Assembly: GCF_020520425.1 (NCBI RefSeq)
Contig: NC_079492.1
Coordinates: 137,706,361-137,770,360, forward strand
From: Spinacia oleracea
Taxonomy: Eukaryota > Streptophyta > Magnoliopsida > Caryophyllales > Amaranthaceae
Length of the DNA: 64,000 nt
Reading direction: 5' to 3'
The translations under genes and the position numbers were made by a program. This document shows, piece by piece, positions 1-11,954 of this stretch (its first letter is position 1; each line of letters begins with the position of its first letter). The notes below the pieces were generated by a model. It did not search any database. It had not been told where the DNA came from and was given only the letters and a program-made list of their open reading frames with translations.

Positions 1-987
1 ACCAAAAAAATATGGCGGACTAAGTACATATATACCTCCAAAAAAAAGAGTGGCACGCACAATTTTTTTGGGATAGAGGGTTTTAGTTCATGATAGAGAT
101 ATATGTCAACGAGTCAAACAGAGCCAAATATTGGGTAGTTCAAGGTGGGTTTGATAATAAATTTCCAGGCTCAACCGGACTTCCATTTTTTCTATTTGAT
201 CTGATTGGCTCGTCTAATTTTTCATTGTTGCTCATCTAAATCAAGATCGAGCTAATATAATTATTATTAAATTTTGTGTACATGCTCAATGTTGTTTATC
301 CGGACAAAGTTAAAAAAAACAACATACTCTGAACAATGTTTATTATGGAGTAATTTTTATACATACAACGAAATTCGTACAATATTATGAGGAGGAAGTA
401 CATGCAACTTGTACAAAAATGTTGACATAGGGTCAAACAGGAGACAGAACAAAAGGGAGTTATTGTCAAAAGTAGCTCATTTCTTTTTAAGAGAAAAATC
501 TTATGAACATATCTTTGAAACTTAATCATGCGATCGAGAAGTAGTGCATGTTTTGAATACAAGGGAATTTCTCCTACATAAACATAATTAATTGTTTCTT
601 TTTAAATGGATCGAATGAGTCATGGCCACCAGGGATAGATGCAAACACAACTAGCTAGTTTATTTTAAGTGGAAATAAGTCAAATCGTTGATTATATATG
701 GGAGGTTGAGTACGGATCACCTTCAATCTTATGTGACTACAAATGCCGATGGCCTAAAGTTGGTGTAATATTATATGTACACTACTATTATTTATTTAAT
801 ACACAACATTAAAATGAGAAACATGTATATATATACACTTATATATTGTTGAGAAAACTAACTCATATGTGAGTTGTGACTAGTTGTCACATCTAGAAGA
901 AATAGAGTTATATTGGCTAACATATACTACGTATAAGATAATGAACTACTTCACCTATCACCAATACGTTTTATGATGGAACTTTTT
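1..987. other. AT-rich intergenic spacer, no gene seen
   Basis: No open frame, splice pattern or repeat structure here supports a gene. The sequence is AT-rich single-copy-looking DNA leading up to the TTTTT target site of the Copia element. The only long open frame, on the minus strand near 296-562, has low-complexity hydrophobic composition and no family resemblance. Confidence 0.6.
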
Positions 988-2275
988 TGTTGACCCTAAA
1001 GTTTTGATGATGACAAAGCAAACTCCTGACAATTGGTTAAGTTATGTTGCATAATAGGTTCCGAGATCCTTAGAGGGATAATGCTAAGTTAAGGAGATCC
1101 TGAGTTGGATAAACTAAGCAACGTGGAATATAAGCAAGTAATTGATCCATGTCAGACACTACATTGAAGATATAATCATTAAGCAAGTTTACAAAGGCGA
1201 GATCCTTAGGCGAGTTCCTAAGGCGAGATCCTCATATATTATGTGGATCCTCGATGTTCCAGAGAAGGAACAAATTGGGAAGTCTTCGAGTGAAGCTTCT
1301 AAAGGTGCAACATGAAGACTACAACATATGAGTTTATGTTTAGGATTTATGTAAGTATTTAATATTGTTTATACGTAATTTGGAACGAAAGGAACCTAAG
1401 TATTTTGGTACGTTTTAAATTGAAATATATTAACTGTAATTATAGAAGAGCTTTAAGTTGGAAAATCTTTGTTAATAAATAAAATGAATTTAATTAATAA
1501 ATGTAAACATAGGATTCTGTTTTCATTCTCCTTGTTTCTCAAGCAAAAGATTTTCCATGATCCTTAAAACTCTCCCACGTATTTCTGTTTAAACGTGCAA
1601 GTAGTGTTTTGATTTGGTCTCCCTGTTTCTCTCCAACTATGCCCATGTTACTGAGCAGTAACAGTTAGTGGGTAGTTGAGGAGAACATGGGTACCCAATC
1701 TTAGGTAAAACTCTCCTATAAAAGGAGAAGAGTTTTGGCTTTTCAAAACACAACTGATTTCTACAAAATCTATCTTAAAGAGCTTAAACGTTTTAAAAGA
1801 ATCAGTTGGCAAAATAGAGTGTTCCTTGAGTTCCTTATTATTATAAGCTTTATTACGTACTAGAATCTATATATCATATTGTATTTTGGGTATAAGGATT
1901 GAGTGATCCTTGAGTGACTTAGAGTTAAGTCAAAGAGAGAAAGAGTGACTTAGAGTTAAGTCAAAGAGAAAAGGAGCGACTTAGAGTTAAGTCAGAGAGA
2001 GAAAGAGTAGCACAGTAATCGAAGGGGATTGCTGTGGGGAACTCGTGTTCGAGAGGAACTCGAGTTAAAGAGTGTATTTGTAATAGAGTTATTGCATTAA
2101 TACAAAAGAGTAGTGAGGTTCTTCTTGATTAGGGTCAAGAAGGTTCCTCCGTTTTATATCTTTCTTCGCTCATTGTTCTCAGTCTCTTTATTGTTTGAAT
2201 TCCGCAAGAAACTTACCCAAGTTCCCAAGAAACAATTCACCCCGCCTCTTGTCAAGTGTTCCTACTGAACTATCA
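988..2275 (+). repeat. 5' LTR of the Copia element
   Basis: The 1288 bp LTR starts TGTTGACC and ends ACTATCA. A TATAAAAG box at about 717-724 bases past position 1000 (1717-1724) is a probable Pol II promoter. Between about 1909 and 2010 a unit containing GACTTAGAGTTAAGTC is repeated three times in tandem with purine-rich GAGAGAAAG spacers, probably within or just after the transcribed R region. Both LTRs carry this structure. Confidence 0.95.
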
Positions 2276-2277
2276 GT

Positions 2278-2289
2278 TGGTATCAGAGC
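2278..2289 (+). promoter_or_regulatory. Primer-binding site (tRNA-iMet)
   Basis: TGGTATCAGAGC begins two bases after the 5' LTR. It is the standard complement of the 3' end of plant initiator methionine tRNA used to prime minus-strand synthesis. Confidence 0.9.
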
Positions 2290-2341
2290 ATGATCTCACA
2301 AAAATACAGGAAACCCTGTTGAGAAAAAGTTCCTGGAAAGT

Positions 2342-3322
2342 ATGAACGCTTACGAGAAACTCGAGGAAGGTTATTCCACTCAAAAACCTCCAATGTTCAA
2401 CGGGAAATTCTACACCTACTGGAAGAACAGGCTGGAGATCTATATCAAGGTAGAGAACTATCAAGTCTGGCGAGTCATAGAAGTCGGTGATTTCGAGGTA
2501 ACAATGACCAATGCTCAAAATGAGGTAGTTCCTAAACCATGTCTGGATTTACTAAGGAAGATTTTGAGAAATTTGAACAACGCAATGGCTGTGAAAATCC
2601 TGCATTGCGGCCTTGGACCTCATGAACATAACAGAGTTATGGGGTGCAAGAGCGCAAAGCGAATTTGGGATCTCCTTCAAATAACTCATGAAGGAACTAA
2701 TGAGGTCAAACGTTCAAAAATTGATTTATTAATGTCTAAGTATGAACGTTTCGAAATGCAACCAAGAGAAACAATACAAGAAATGTTTACTCGTTTCACT
2801 AACATTACTAATGAGCTAGTTTCTCTTGGAAGAATTATTCCCTCTGATGAACAGGTTCGGAAGATCCTAAGGAGCATGCCACAGGATGATAGATGGACAA
2901 CCAAGGTCACGGCACTGTTTGAAACAAAGGACTTCACCAAATTCAACGTTGAACAATTGGCGGGATCCTTGATGACTCACGAATTACATCTAGGAGCAGC
3001 TGTTCCTGGGAACCGAAGCCTTGCTCTCAAGGCTGAGGAACAGGAGGACTCAGAACCCGATGAAGAAGAGGTTGCTACGTTGGTCAGAAGAGTGAAAAGA
3101 TTTTACAGGAACTCTAAACCTAGAAATCTAAGAGGAAGGAACTCAATGAGAAAACCAAGCAGTTCCAAGTCTGACCAAGGATGTTTCAAGTGCGGTGATT
3201 CTGACCATCAAATCAAAGACTACCCTCAGTGGAAAAATGAAAAAGGGAAAGGCAAGGGAAAGGATCAATACAAAGATTCAACAAATCCACCTTTTCCAAG
3301 CCCAACTTCAAGAAGGCAATGA
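2342..3322 (+). CDS. gag: Copia Gag (UBN2-type nucleocapsid protein)
   Basis: The 326-aa open frame encodes a retrotransposon Gag that would package element RNA. Residues about 10-230 show the Copia gag pattern (FNGKFYTYWKNRLEIYI near the N-terminus, then the helical UBN2-like region with RFTNITNELVSLGR). An acidic stretch follows, then a basic region, then a zinc knuckle at about residues 281-294. The knuckle reads C-x2-C-x4-H-x4-Y: the final cysteine of the CCHC motif is tyrosine, which should weaken zinc and RNA binding. The start at 2342 lies 52 bases after the PBS and is the first ATG in frame. The stop overlaps the next frame's ATG by four bases (ATGA at 3319-3322). The frame itself is open, so Gag could still be made. 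Confidence 0.85.
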   Translation: MNAYEKLEEGYSTQKPPMFNGKFYTYWKNRLEIYIKVENYQVWRVIEVGDFEVTMTNAQNEVVPKPCLDLLRKILRNLNNAMAVKILHCGLGPHEHNRVMGCKSAKRIWDLLQITHEGTNEVKRSKIDLLMSKYERFEMQPRETIQEMFTRFTNITNELVSLGRIIPSDEQVRKILRSMPQDDRWTTKVTALFETKDFTKFNVEQLAGSLMTHELHLGAAVPGNRSLALKAEEQEDSEPDEEEVATLVRRVKRFYRNSKPRNLRGRNSMRKPSSSKSDQGCFKCGDSDHQIKDYPQWKNEKGKGKGKDQYKDSTNPPFPSPTSRRQ

Positions 3323-3978
3323 TCGAAGCTTGGGAAGAAGCCACTGACTCGGAAGAAGATGAGGATCAACCAGAAGAAACAGCAAACCTTTGTCTTATGG
3401 CAAAGATCGATGAATCAATCCAAGATCCATCAAGTGAAGTAAGTTCCTCAACTCTTCAATCTCTGTCTGTAAATAAATTAGTGGAATTATTGATAGAAAC
3501 TCTAGACAATTTTAAAAAGCTTAGCGTAATAAAGGCTCAAAGTGACAAGGCAATGGAACTTAGCAAAGAACACATAACCTACCTCAATAATGTTAAATCT
3601 GATGTACATGGTAGGTTCTTTCAGTTGCCTGACAGGAACACCTCTCTTAAAGACTCTTTTGAAAGAGTTAAAATTGTATATATTATGTTTGATGAAGCTG
3701 ACAATCTTGATGAAGTTCAGGAACAGGAAGATTTTGAAATTGGTTTAATTCGTTTTACAGATAATGATGAGGAAATCTCTCCTGGAAGACAGCAAAATGA
3801 AATAGCAGATCCACAAACACGAGAAACTACCACTAACCAAGAAGTTCCTGTAAGAAGAAATCCAAGAGTTCCTAATCCTGCGGAACCAGAAACTGCTGAT
3901 CCTGAGGAACCAGAAACTGCTGATCCTAAGGAACCGAAAGAAGATCAAGAAACTTCTGATGCAGAGGATCTATTATAA
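3319..3978 (+). pseudogene. Deleted Copia pol remnant (Gag C-terminus joined to post-integrase linker)
   Basis: The 219-aa frame starts with an acidic segment ending in ANLCLMA, typical of the region just before or around the protease in this Copia type. It then runs about 90 residues of coiled-coil-like sequence and jumps directly to VYIMFDEADN, which resembles the segment found after the integrase core. No DTGA/DSGA protease motif and no HHCC or DD35E integrase motifs lie between, so an internal deletion removed both. The tail is a Pro/Glu-rich tandem repeat (DPEEPETADPKEP-like). A stop at 3976-3978 separates it from the reverse transcriptase frame. Confidence 0.75.
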
Positions 3979-4044
3979 GTTACCGTTCAACAAGAACAAG
4001 GATCTCAGGAAACAGAAGGAATTGAGGAAACCTTAGATGTTCCA

Positions 4045-4827
4045 GTGGCACAATCTCAACCTAAGCCCTGGAAACTTCAAAGTTCTCACCCAATGGAACT
4101 GATCATCAGTGACATTAGGAAAGGAACTCACACAAGGTCTCAACTAAGGAACTTCTGTGTTTTTCATGCGTTTCTCTCCATAATCAAACTAAGGAACCAC
4201 ACTGAAGCATTGGGAGATGCTGATTGGATCACTGCCATGCTAGATGAGTTAAATGAGTTCCAAAGGAACAGGGCATGGCATCTAAAACCCAAACCAAAGA
4301 ATCAGAAGGTCATAGGTTTGAAGTGGGTGTTCAGGAACAAGCTCGATGAACGTGCAACAATCATCAGGAACAAGGCAAGGTTAGTAGTCAAAGGCTACAA
4401 TCAACAGGAAGGTATTGATTTCGAAGAAACTTTTGCACCTGTTGCTAGATTAGAAGCTATTCGAATTCTAATTGCTTTTGCAGCCTTTATGGGATTTAAG
4501 TTGTATCATATGGACGTCTATGCTTTCTTAAATGGTTTTCTTGAAGAAGACGTCTATGTGGAACAACCCCCCGGTTTTGAGAATCCCGAATTTCCGAACC
4601 ACATCTATAAGCTTGACAAAGCTCTTTATGGGTTAAAGCAGGCTCCTAGATCGTGGTACGAGAAATTATCCAAGTTTCTTATACAAAATGATTTTAAACG
4701 AGGAAGAATTGATAAAATTCTATTTTTAAAATCAAAAGGATCTGACTTACTAGTTGTACACATTTACATTGATAATATACTGTTTGGTACAACTAATGAA
4801 ATTTTGTGCAAGGAACTTGCAAAGTAA
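4045..4827 (+). pseudogene. Copia reverse transcriptase remnant, catalytically impaired
   Basis: The 260-aa frame matches the RVT_2 domain of Copia polymerases. Readable landmarks are [43 protein letters not shown] (normally MDVKSAFLNG), QPPGFE and [12 protein letters not shown]. The catalytic box reads YIDNI at 4765-4779, where the family has YVDDI, so the second catalytic aspartate is asparagine. The frame ends about 20 residues later and the RNase H domain is missing. One substitution and the truncation each predict an inactive enzyme. The MDV box looks one residue short, a further sign of decay. Confidence 0.85.
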
Positions 4828-5872
4828 GCAAGCAGAGAGAAGCACGAGAAAATGAGATTGGAACTCGGAATGATCAAGATAAGATAAGTAAGCAGGACAG
4901 TTCCTCACGAGGTATGACTTTTATAGATTTATGCATAACTACTGTATACCATTATAAATACATGTGCGTAAAGCATAACTGAAGTTTACCATTGTTAAGG
5001 AACAACCGAATATTTAGAATTAAAATATGTATTTAATTAGTCAGTAATATGAGATACGTTATTTAATTAGTTTCACTAAAATAGGAGGATCATGGATATA
5101 ATCTTTTTGTTACAATTTTTTTCCATCTTTTATTTTTCCACAAATTATTTTTATTTTTTTTATTTCTTTTTATATATCCATATTTTTATTTATTTATTCC
5201 ATTAAATTTTAATTTTTCCAAAATTAAAAGCTAATGGATCACACCTATGGATCTCTCATACCCAAGGCCACCACAAATTCAAATCTCACCAATTCAAACA
5301 CAAGGACCCTAAAAATCAAACAATCACCAAATTCAAACCTAACAATGAAAAATCCCCAAATTGAAACCCTAACCACCACCACCGGCGGCCCTACGCGGCC
5401 AGCCATGACCGACGGCCACCCACGCTGACCCAGCGGCCGGTCTCGCTCCATCCCTCAACCCCATCCGGTCGTTCCGCCTGTCCACTCGCCGGAAACCCAG
5501 AAATATCCCACGAAGAAACGCGGTTCGTTGGTGGCTGTCGCTGACCCTAAGGCGACGCAACCTCGCCGGCGAACACACACATATTAGCACAGCCGCGGCA
5601 GTAACCCACGACCCAGACTCGCCTAACCACCACTGACAACAACCAACACCCCTAGCCCCGACCCGTAGCCACCCTAAACTCCCCCTTCCTCTCTGTCTAG
5701 TTCGAACCACCCGAAAAAGAGGGCGCTCCACCGACCCGCGAAATACAGCGGAGGTCGAGTGGGGGGGGGGTGCTTTCAAAAACGCGAATGAAAGAAAAGA
5801 AGCAGCACGTTCTCAGGGGGAACAAGAATGGGTTATGAATTATGATGTATATATTAAGGGGACGTTGTTATA

Positions 5873-5907
<35 letters not shown>

Positions 5908-6665
5908 AAAGGTATGAAAGGGTTAACAAAAGTGGTTCCTAAGGTGAACAGTTCTCTGTTGTTTGTTGATATATATTATGATAATGAGAATGATGATGAG
6001 AAATTGGAAGAATGAAAAGACGCAATTGAGAAAGGATATGGATCTATATGCAGTTGAAAAAGGAACAACCTAAACTTGCTACATACCCAAGCCATCTTTC
6101 CTGATCCTATCCATTTGTGTTACATTACGCTTTTGATTTTTTTTGGAACTTTTTATTTTATTTTTTTATTTCTTTTTGGTATGTAACCATCTGTTGGGAA
6201 ACATACAATTTTTCTTCCTTTATTTCTGTGGAACTCCTAAAAGATCGTATCTCTAAAAACTTGGCTTGTTAATTATTATGTTTTATATTCGAATTTAATA
6301 CGTTGGAACTTAACTTTGAGGCTAACTCAGTTTGCCAACCGTTGATCGGAGGGCGCTATAATCGGTATATATTAGTATTGTGTATTTCTACTTTTTGTTA
6401 ATGCCAACAGGGGGAAATTAATGCAAACTTAACTTAAATTGATCACTTGAGTCCGTCTCACTACTCTCTTCTCGATGTAAGTTTATAAAATTTTATTTCT
6501 CGTTTTTAATTTTATTTTCGTTTATTAAAATTAATTTCAATTTTCCTTAATTTCATTTAGGAAATTTAGATTAATTTTTATAATAATACTTTATTTAATT
6601 TATTGCTTTATATTTATGCTAATTGATTATTATTGCATTTAGTGAAAGTTTGCTTTTGTTGTCAT
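4828..6665 (+). other. Non-coding 3' part of the Copia element with a GC-rich insert and poly(A) tract
   Basis: No element protein can be recognised here. About 5220-5860 is strikingly GC-rich and gene-like against an AT-rich background, with many codons rich in Arg, Gly and Ala on the minus strand and Pro or Thr on the plus strand. About 15 bases after it comes an uninterrupted run of 32 A (5874-5905). A first polypurine-like block, ACAGGGGGAAATT, sits at about 6407-6419. The GC-rich segment could be host sequence acquired by template switching, with the A run as a remnant mRNA tail, but I cannot name the source. Confidence 0.5.
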
Positions 6666-6669
6666 CACC

Positions 6670-6680
6670 AAAAAGGGGGA
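6670..6680 (+). promoter_or_regulatory. Polypurine tract of the Copia element
   Basis: AAAAAGGGGGA lies four bases before the TG of the 3' LTR, the expected place and composition for the plus-strand primer. Confidence 0.85.
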
Positions 6681-6684
6681 ATAT

Positions 6685-7971
6685 TGTTGACCCTAAAGTT
6701 TTGATGATGACAAAGCAAACTCCTACAATTGGTTAAGTTATGTTGCATAATAGGTTCCGAGATCCTTAGAGGGATAATGCTAAGTTAAGGAGATCCTGAG
6801 TTGGATAAACTAAGCAACGTGGAATATAAGCAAGTAATTGATCCATGTCAGACACTACATTGAAGATATAATCATTAAGCAAGTTTACAAAGGCGAGATC
6901 CTTAGGCGAGTTCCTAAGGCGAGATCCTCATATATTATGTGGATCCTCGATGTTCCAGAGAAGGAACAAATTGGGAAGTTTTCGAGTGAAGCTTCTAAAG
7001 GTGCAACATGAAGACTACAACATATGAGTTTATGTTTAGGATTTATGTAAGTATTTAATATTGTTTATACGTAATTTGGAACGAAAGGAACCTAAGTATT
7101 TTGGTACGTTTTAAATTGAAATATATTAACTGTAATTATAGAAGAGTTTTAAGTTGGAAAATCTTTGTTAATAAATAAAATGAATTTAATTAATAAATGT
7201 AAACATAGGATTCTGTTTTCATTCTCCTTGTTTCTCAAGCAAAAGATTTTCCATGATCCTTAAAACTCTCCCACGTATTTCTGTTTAAACGTGCAAGTAG
7301 TGTTTTGATTTGGTCTCCCTGTTTCTCTCCAACTATGCCCATGTTACTGAGCAGTAACAGTTAGTGGGTAGTTGAGGAGAACATGGGTACCCAATCTTAG
7401 GTAAAACTCTCCTATAAAAGGAGAAGAGATTTGGCTTTCCAAAACACAACTGATTTCTACAAAATCTATCTTAAAGAGCTTAAACGTTTTAAAAGAATCA
7501 GTTGGCAAAATAGAGTGTTCCTTGAGTTCCTTATTATTATAAGCTTTATTACGTACTAGAATCTATATATCATATTGTATTTTGGGTATAAGGATTGAGT
7601 GATCCTTGAGTGACTTAGAGTTAAGTCAAAGAGAGAAAGAGTGACTTAGAGTTAAGTCAAAGAGAAAAGGAGCGACTTAGAGTTAAGTCAGAGAGAGAAA
7701 GAGTAGCACAGTAATCGAAGGGGATTGCTGTGGGGAACTCGTGTTCGAGAGGAACTCGAGTTAAAGAGTGTATTTGTAATAGAGTTATTGCATTAATACA
7801 AAAGAGTAGTGAGGTTCTTCTTGATTAGGGTCAAGAAGGTTCCTCCGTTTTATATCTTTCTTCGCTCATTGTTCTCAGTCTCTTTATTGTTTGAATTCCG
7901 CAAGAAACTTACCCAAGTTCCCAAGAAACAATTCACCCCCCCTCTTGTCATGTGTTCCTACTGAACTATCA
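6685..7971 (+). repeat. 3' LTR of the Copia element
   Basis: The 1287 bp copy is nearly identical to 988-2275. Differences seen by eye are a deleted G near the start (CCTACAATT against CCTGACAATT), GTTTTCG for GTCTTCG, GAGTTTTAAG for GAGCTTTAAG, two changes just after the TATA region and two near the 3' end. Confidence 0.95.
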
Positions 7972-8527
7972 TTTTTCATACTTATATGTGGTCAATTTCT
8001 TCTTATGTACAGATTTGTGTATGACCCGTTAATTTTATCATTTTATCATATTTATACATATATTTTCTAATATATACGAATATATATATTGAAAAAGTGA
8101 GTCCATTGATTAAAAATATAATGTACTGTTATTCTGATCGACTAAAGTAGAGTTCTAGACGATCACGAAATGGTCAGGCTTAAGCCGTATGAATTGACAC
8201 GCTTATATATAATAATAAAAGCACTAAAAGAAGGACATCGATTTTAATTTACAGAAGTTGGACATACAACCAAACTAAGCTGAGTAGTACTGTAATAATG
8301 TGAGTTTGCTTGCAATTGGCAACAACACACTCATAGGTATGACAATATGTCTTTGTACGTACTCTAGTCTCTAGGCAAGGAGGACTTAAAGGAAGCCACC
8401 CTTTTTTCGAATCATTGATCAGGATTGTCAGTTTGTCACGTACCTATACATATACAGGGATGTGCACGGTCTAAAACCGGTTTGGTCTTAACTGGAATTG
8501 GAATCCAAATTTTTATAGGCACGGACT

Positions 8528-9360
8528 TGATATTATTTTACACACTTAAAACCTACCCTTAATAAGGTAGATAATGGGTTAAGAAGCTTTATTTTAGTGG
8601 GAGTCCAACAACGAGGTCAGGCCCAACAAAAGGACGAAGACAACCCAGTATAGGTGAAGCCCACTAAGGACGTGAGCCCATGCAAACGAAAACCCATCGC
8701 CAATTGCGGGGTAATTAGAAACGCAGATCAGGTCAAAGAAGAAAGAAGCTGACGTGGCCACAACCAGCCGGTTTTCTTCTTTCATTTAAGCAGTTATGGG
8801 GAGTAACTCTCACTCTCCCTCAACAGCAACATAGCCACATCATTTAATGAGTATAAATAGTGCAGAAACCGGCAGATTGAGTACAAGTGGACAACATCAA
8901 CACACAAACAAAACATTTCATATTTCGTAACTTTCCTTAATTAGCTTTGGCCGTAGCACATAGTTTAGCCCTTTAGTAGTCTAGCAGTAGCGTAGCAGTA
9001 TTTCGTACGTAGTCTTCCTCATGTATTGAAGACCTTCAACTGGTTAGTGTCAGTGTGTTTTCCAAGCATTCAACTATGGAGGTACATTTTTCGTGATTTA
9101 ATATTTGTCCAATTATACTTCATATCAATCAATGATATTTACTTATTTTGTATTGCTATTATCGATCTTAAGCATTTCATTTCGCATTATTCTCTCAAAA
9201 ATGGGTTGTAACTTGGTGATTTCTTATGAAATGACTCGTATACGAGTGAGACCTGTACATAAAAAGGTCAGTCGTCACTAAGGACAATACCCCTAAACAT
9301 CTTGATCACCCTACAAGATAAGGTGTTATTGTTTGTTTGCGTATAGGCATATAGCGTCAA
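8528..9360 (+). repeat. Possible solo LTR or promoter-bearing repeat
   Basis: The stretch begins TGATATTATTTTACAC. A strong TATA box (GTATAAATAG at about 8851-8860) sits about 30 bases before a GCAGAAACC start-like context, and a T-rich segment with polyadenylation-like signals follows. That is how a plant LTR is laid out, and nothing protein-coding follows. I could not find a matching second LTR, and no convincing target duplication or 3' end was identified, so the right edge is a guess. Confidence 0.3.
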
Positions 9361-9854
9361 TTAACATATATATGTTTATCTATGTCTTATGTTATACGGA
9401 GTATTATTTCACATAATATATATGTTTTCAAATATAATACTACTATCTAATTCTTTTCGGCCATATAATTTAAGAGGATGTTTACACTAGCTTAGTTATG
9501 TTGCACACTCGCACCTAATGAAAATATGGGTTGTTATATACATATATACATAGGATGATAAGTTTATTTTATAATGATCGAGCCCACGCAATTACTACGC
9601 ATAATGAGAAGTTGCTAACACTTGATTTGAATCTCATGCTTGAATATAGAATGTTCTTCAGTTAATTATTGGCGGAGTAAATATATTTAGAAGATTAAGT
9701 GCACGAGTTAAACGTATCCATTGTAGGTCCCGCTCTAGCTAACCGTTATACCATTCCAATTTCCACATACATGAATGATTCTTCTTAAATCCTTCAATTC
9801 ATTACCCATGTTGAATTCCGAAGTCGGTACTTTCTAAAATAGTTTAAAGATTGA

Positions 9855-10013
9855 TTTTTTTTTTGTTAGCACCCGATTCACCCTTAAGGCTAATCTAGAT
9901 TTCGGGCGAGTTCTGGTGGATATGTTCCAGTCCCCTCCCAATTGTTGTTGCGTGTGATCGAATACGAGTTCTCCCTAACAAGTTCAGCCTCAATCACCAC
10001 TAAACCAACAGAC
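9855..10013 (-). mobile_element. tRNA-derived SINE, minus strand
   Basis: Read on the minus strand, the sequence starts with TTGGTTTAGTGGTGATTGAGG, which contains a consensus Pol III A box (TGGTTTAGTGG). It continues to a B-box-like ATTCGATCAC and ends in a run of ten A (T 9855-9864 on the plus strand). The size of about 160 bp and the A tail fit a plant SINE. Flanking AAAGATTGA / AAAGATGAT may be a degraded target duplication. Confidence 0.7.
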
Positions 10014-11954
10014 AATTGATAAAGATGATCGACTATTATAATCTTAATAAGTAAGAATAATATCTATATATCACACATCTTTTGGCATCTCACACCTAGA
10101 CATCCAATTTCATTCAAATCTGATATACACCTAATTACATAAACTTGCAGGGGTTCTAAGTTCTAACGTACGTAACATATTTCAAGAATTTGTTGTTATT
10201 TCTAAGTGGGAAAACTCTATGATAAAGTCAATTTTTTGCTAAAGCTCAACGCGTCAACTTAATTAACATGAATTCATTTTTAACGTTCTTCAAAAAGTTT
10301 CAAATTCTACTACACGTAAGTTTGCAGCTGTCGGAGAGATGCCATACTATTTATAGTAAGTCAAAACTTGTATAGCACATGGAAATGGTGGTACGGTACT
10401 AGCTTCTTTGTGTTATTTCCTTCACTAGTAAGTTATAGTACTTCCTCTGTAAATTAACTTTTTATTTACAACGTTCTCCTTTCATGCTTTACTATTCATC
10501 TTTTGGTATTTAAAAAACTTTAAGCGGTGAAAATATATATTAAAAATGATCTAAAAACGGAGGATGTATATATATGTTTCAAAAATAATTATCAAATAAC
10601 CAATTGTTTTTATTAGGCAAGAAGATGACCCTACTGAACCAACACCGTACCTATCAAATACAAGTTAGGCCGCTTAGCTACGCAAATTTGAATCACTCCC
10701 GACCATTTTATAAATATCAAAGAACCATGCAGCCTGAGCTACCCTTAACTTCGTGGATTTTTAAAATACTGTTAAAAGTTTCATGAATATTTTAGAAATA
10801 AGGCATATTAATATTTTTTTTGTATAATAATATACACGCATGTAGCGTTCCGTATATTAACATGCATCATTGATCGAGTATTATTAAAAAGTTTCTCACG
10901 AGACTTTCATTTTTGAATTAATTATGTACTGCGTATCAAATACAGTACACTTAAAATGAATAAAATTGCAAAATAACTTGAGTGTTAGTTTAATTTGGTA
11001 CCAAAGTGAACATAATTTATTTTTTAAATGTTTAAATTAAACTTAGGGTCTTGTGACACATTAATGCTTAGAATCGATATATTAGAATGAAAATAATTCA
11101 AAAAGAATTATTTTACTTTCTAAGACCTGAAAATTATTAGGTGCACCATGATCTACCGTGTACCTAAGAATATTTTTATGCCTATCGATGGTCTCTACCA
11201 CATCTTTTTCCTCACATATAAGAAGAAAAAAAATGTGAGGTAATATGCTCTATCTAAGACCTACATACGCCTGCATGCGGGGTCTTATTATTTTTATTAT
11301 CAACATAACGTACTTATCGACAATCAACACGTACTGGTGAAATGATAAATTTTCACACATATGTGCATACTCGATCACACACTATATAATACACCGTATA
11401 AAATACTTCTTTCAAAATGGTATCAATTCAAAACCATGTAGTCCGTACTCCGTACTTGGCCATCGCTTCAAATAAAAAAGAAGAATACTCGTAACAAACT
11501 CAACTCGACCGGTTTCTATTAGAAATTGGTGGATAATAATTACATTACTTATCATCATAATGGCAAAGAGAAAACGTATAAATTAGTTGGCTAGGTAGCT
11601 AGCTAATTAATGATTACCCTAAAAACTACTAGGAGGATTAATGCCCAAAGAAACCTAAATTTATTAGGGAGACTAAAATGAAGTGCAATTTATACATAAA
11701 TGATGAATATTAAAAATAAACATTTAAAATTAACTAGCTAATCTAGTTCATTAACTTTACTAATTTCCTCATTAAATTAAATAAAAAGACAACATTAAAA
11801 AGGAAAAGAAAAACAATAACAAATTAAACTAACCTTAGGTTGTGCATGATCTAGCTAAAAAGCTACAACATTTGATGATGATGAAGAAGAAGAAGAAGAA
11901 TGTAGAAGATCGACGAATAATAGAACATGGTTGGATTTGTTGGTAGCTAATGAA
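10014..11954. other. Intergenic spacer downstream of the trihelix gene
   Basis: AT-rich sequence without a supportable gene. The last roughly 100 bases contain the probable 3' UTR of the minus-strand trihelix gene, including a GAAGAAGAAG microsatellite near 11881-11900. Confidence 0.5.

Larger units (their letters stand above)
988..7971 (+). mobile_element. Copia LTR retrotransposon, internally deleted (non-autonomous)
   Basis: This is a complete LTR-to-LTR element. Two direct LTRs (988-2275 and 6685-7971) begin TGTTGACCC and end CTATCA. Five-base duplications TTTTT flank it (983-987 and 7972-7976). A primer-binding site TGGTATCAGAGC complementary to initiator Met-tRNA lies two bases inside the 5' LTR, and a polypurine tract abuts the 3' LTR. 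The order gag then reverse transcriptase relics, the RT sequence type and the iMet PBS place it in Copia; a SIRE/Maximus-like lineage is possible but untested. Protease, integrase and RNase H are absent. By eye the LTRs differ by about six substitutions and a one-base indel, so insertion is recent. That contrasts with the crippled coding region and suggests movement by proteins supplied in trans. Confidence 0.95.

Noticed and set aside
5369-5779. 136-aa Arg/Gly-rich minus-strand frame in the Copia element
   Set aside because: Compositionally driven by the GC-rich insert. There is no recognisable domain, so it is treated as possible captured sequence, not a gene.
10441-10567. Degraded Stowaway MITE (CTTCCTCTGT ... 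ACGGAGGATG)
   Set aside because: The edges are only partly complementary, no interior match was seen and the TA duplication alone is uninformative.
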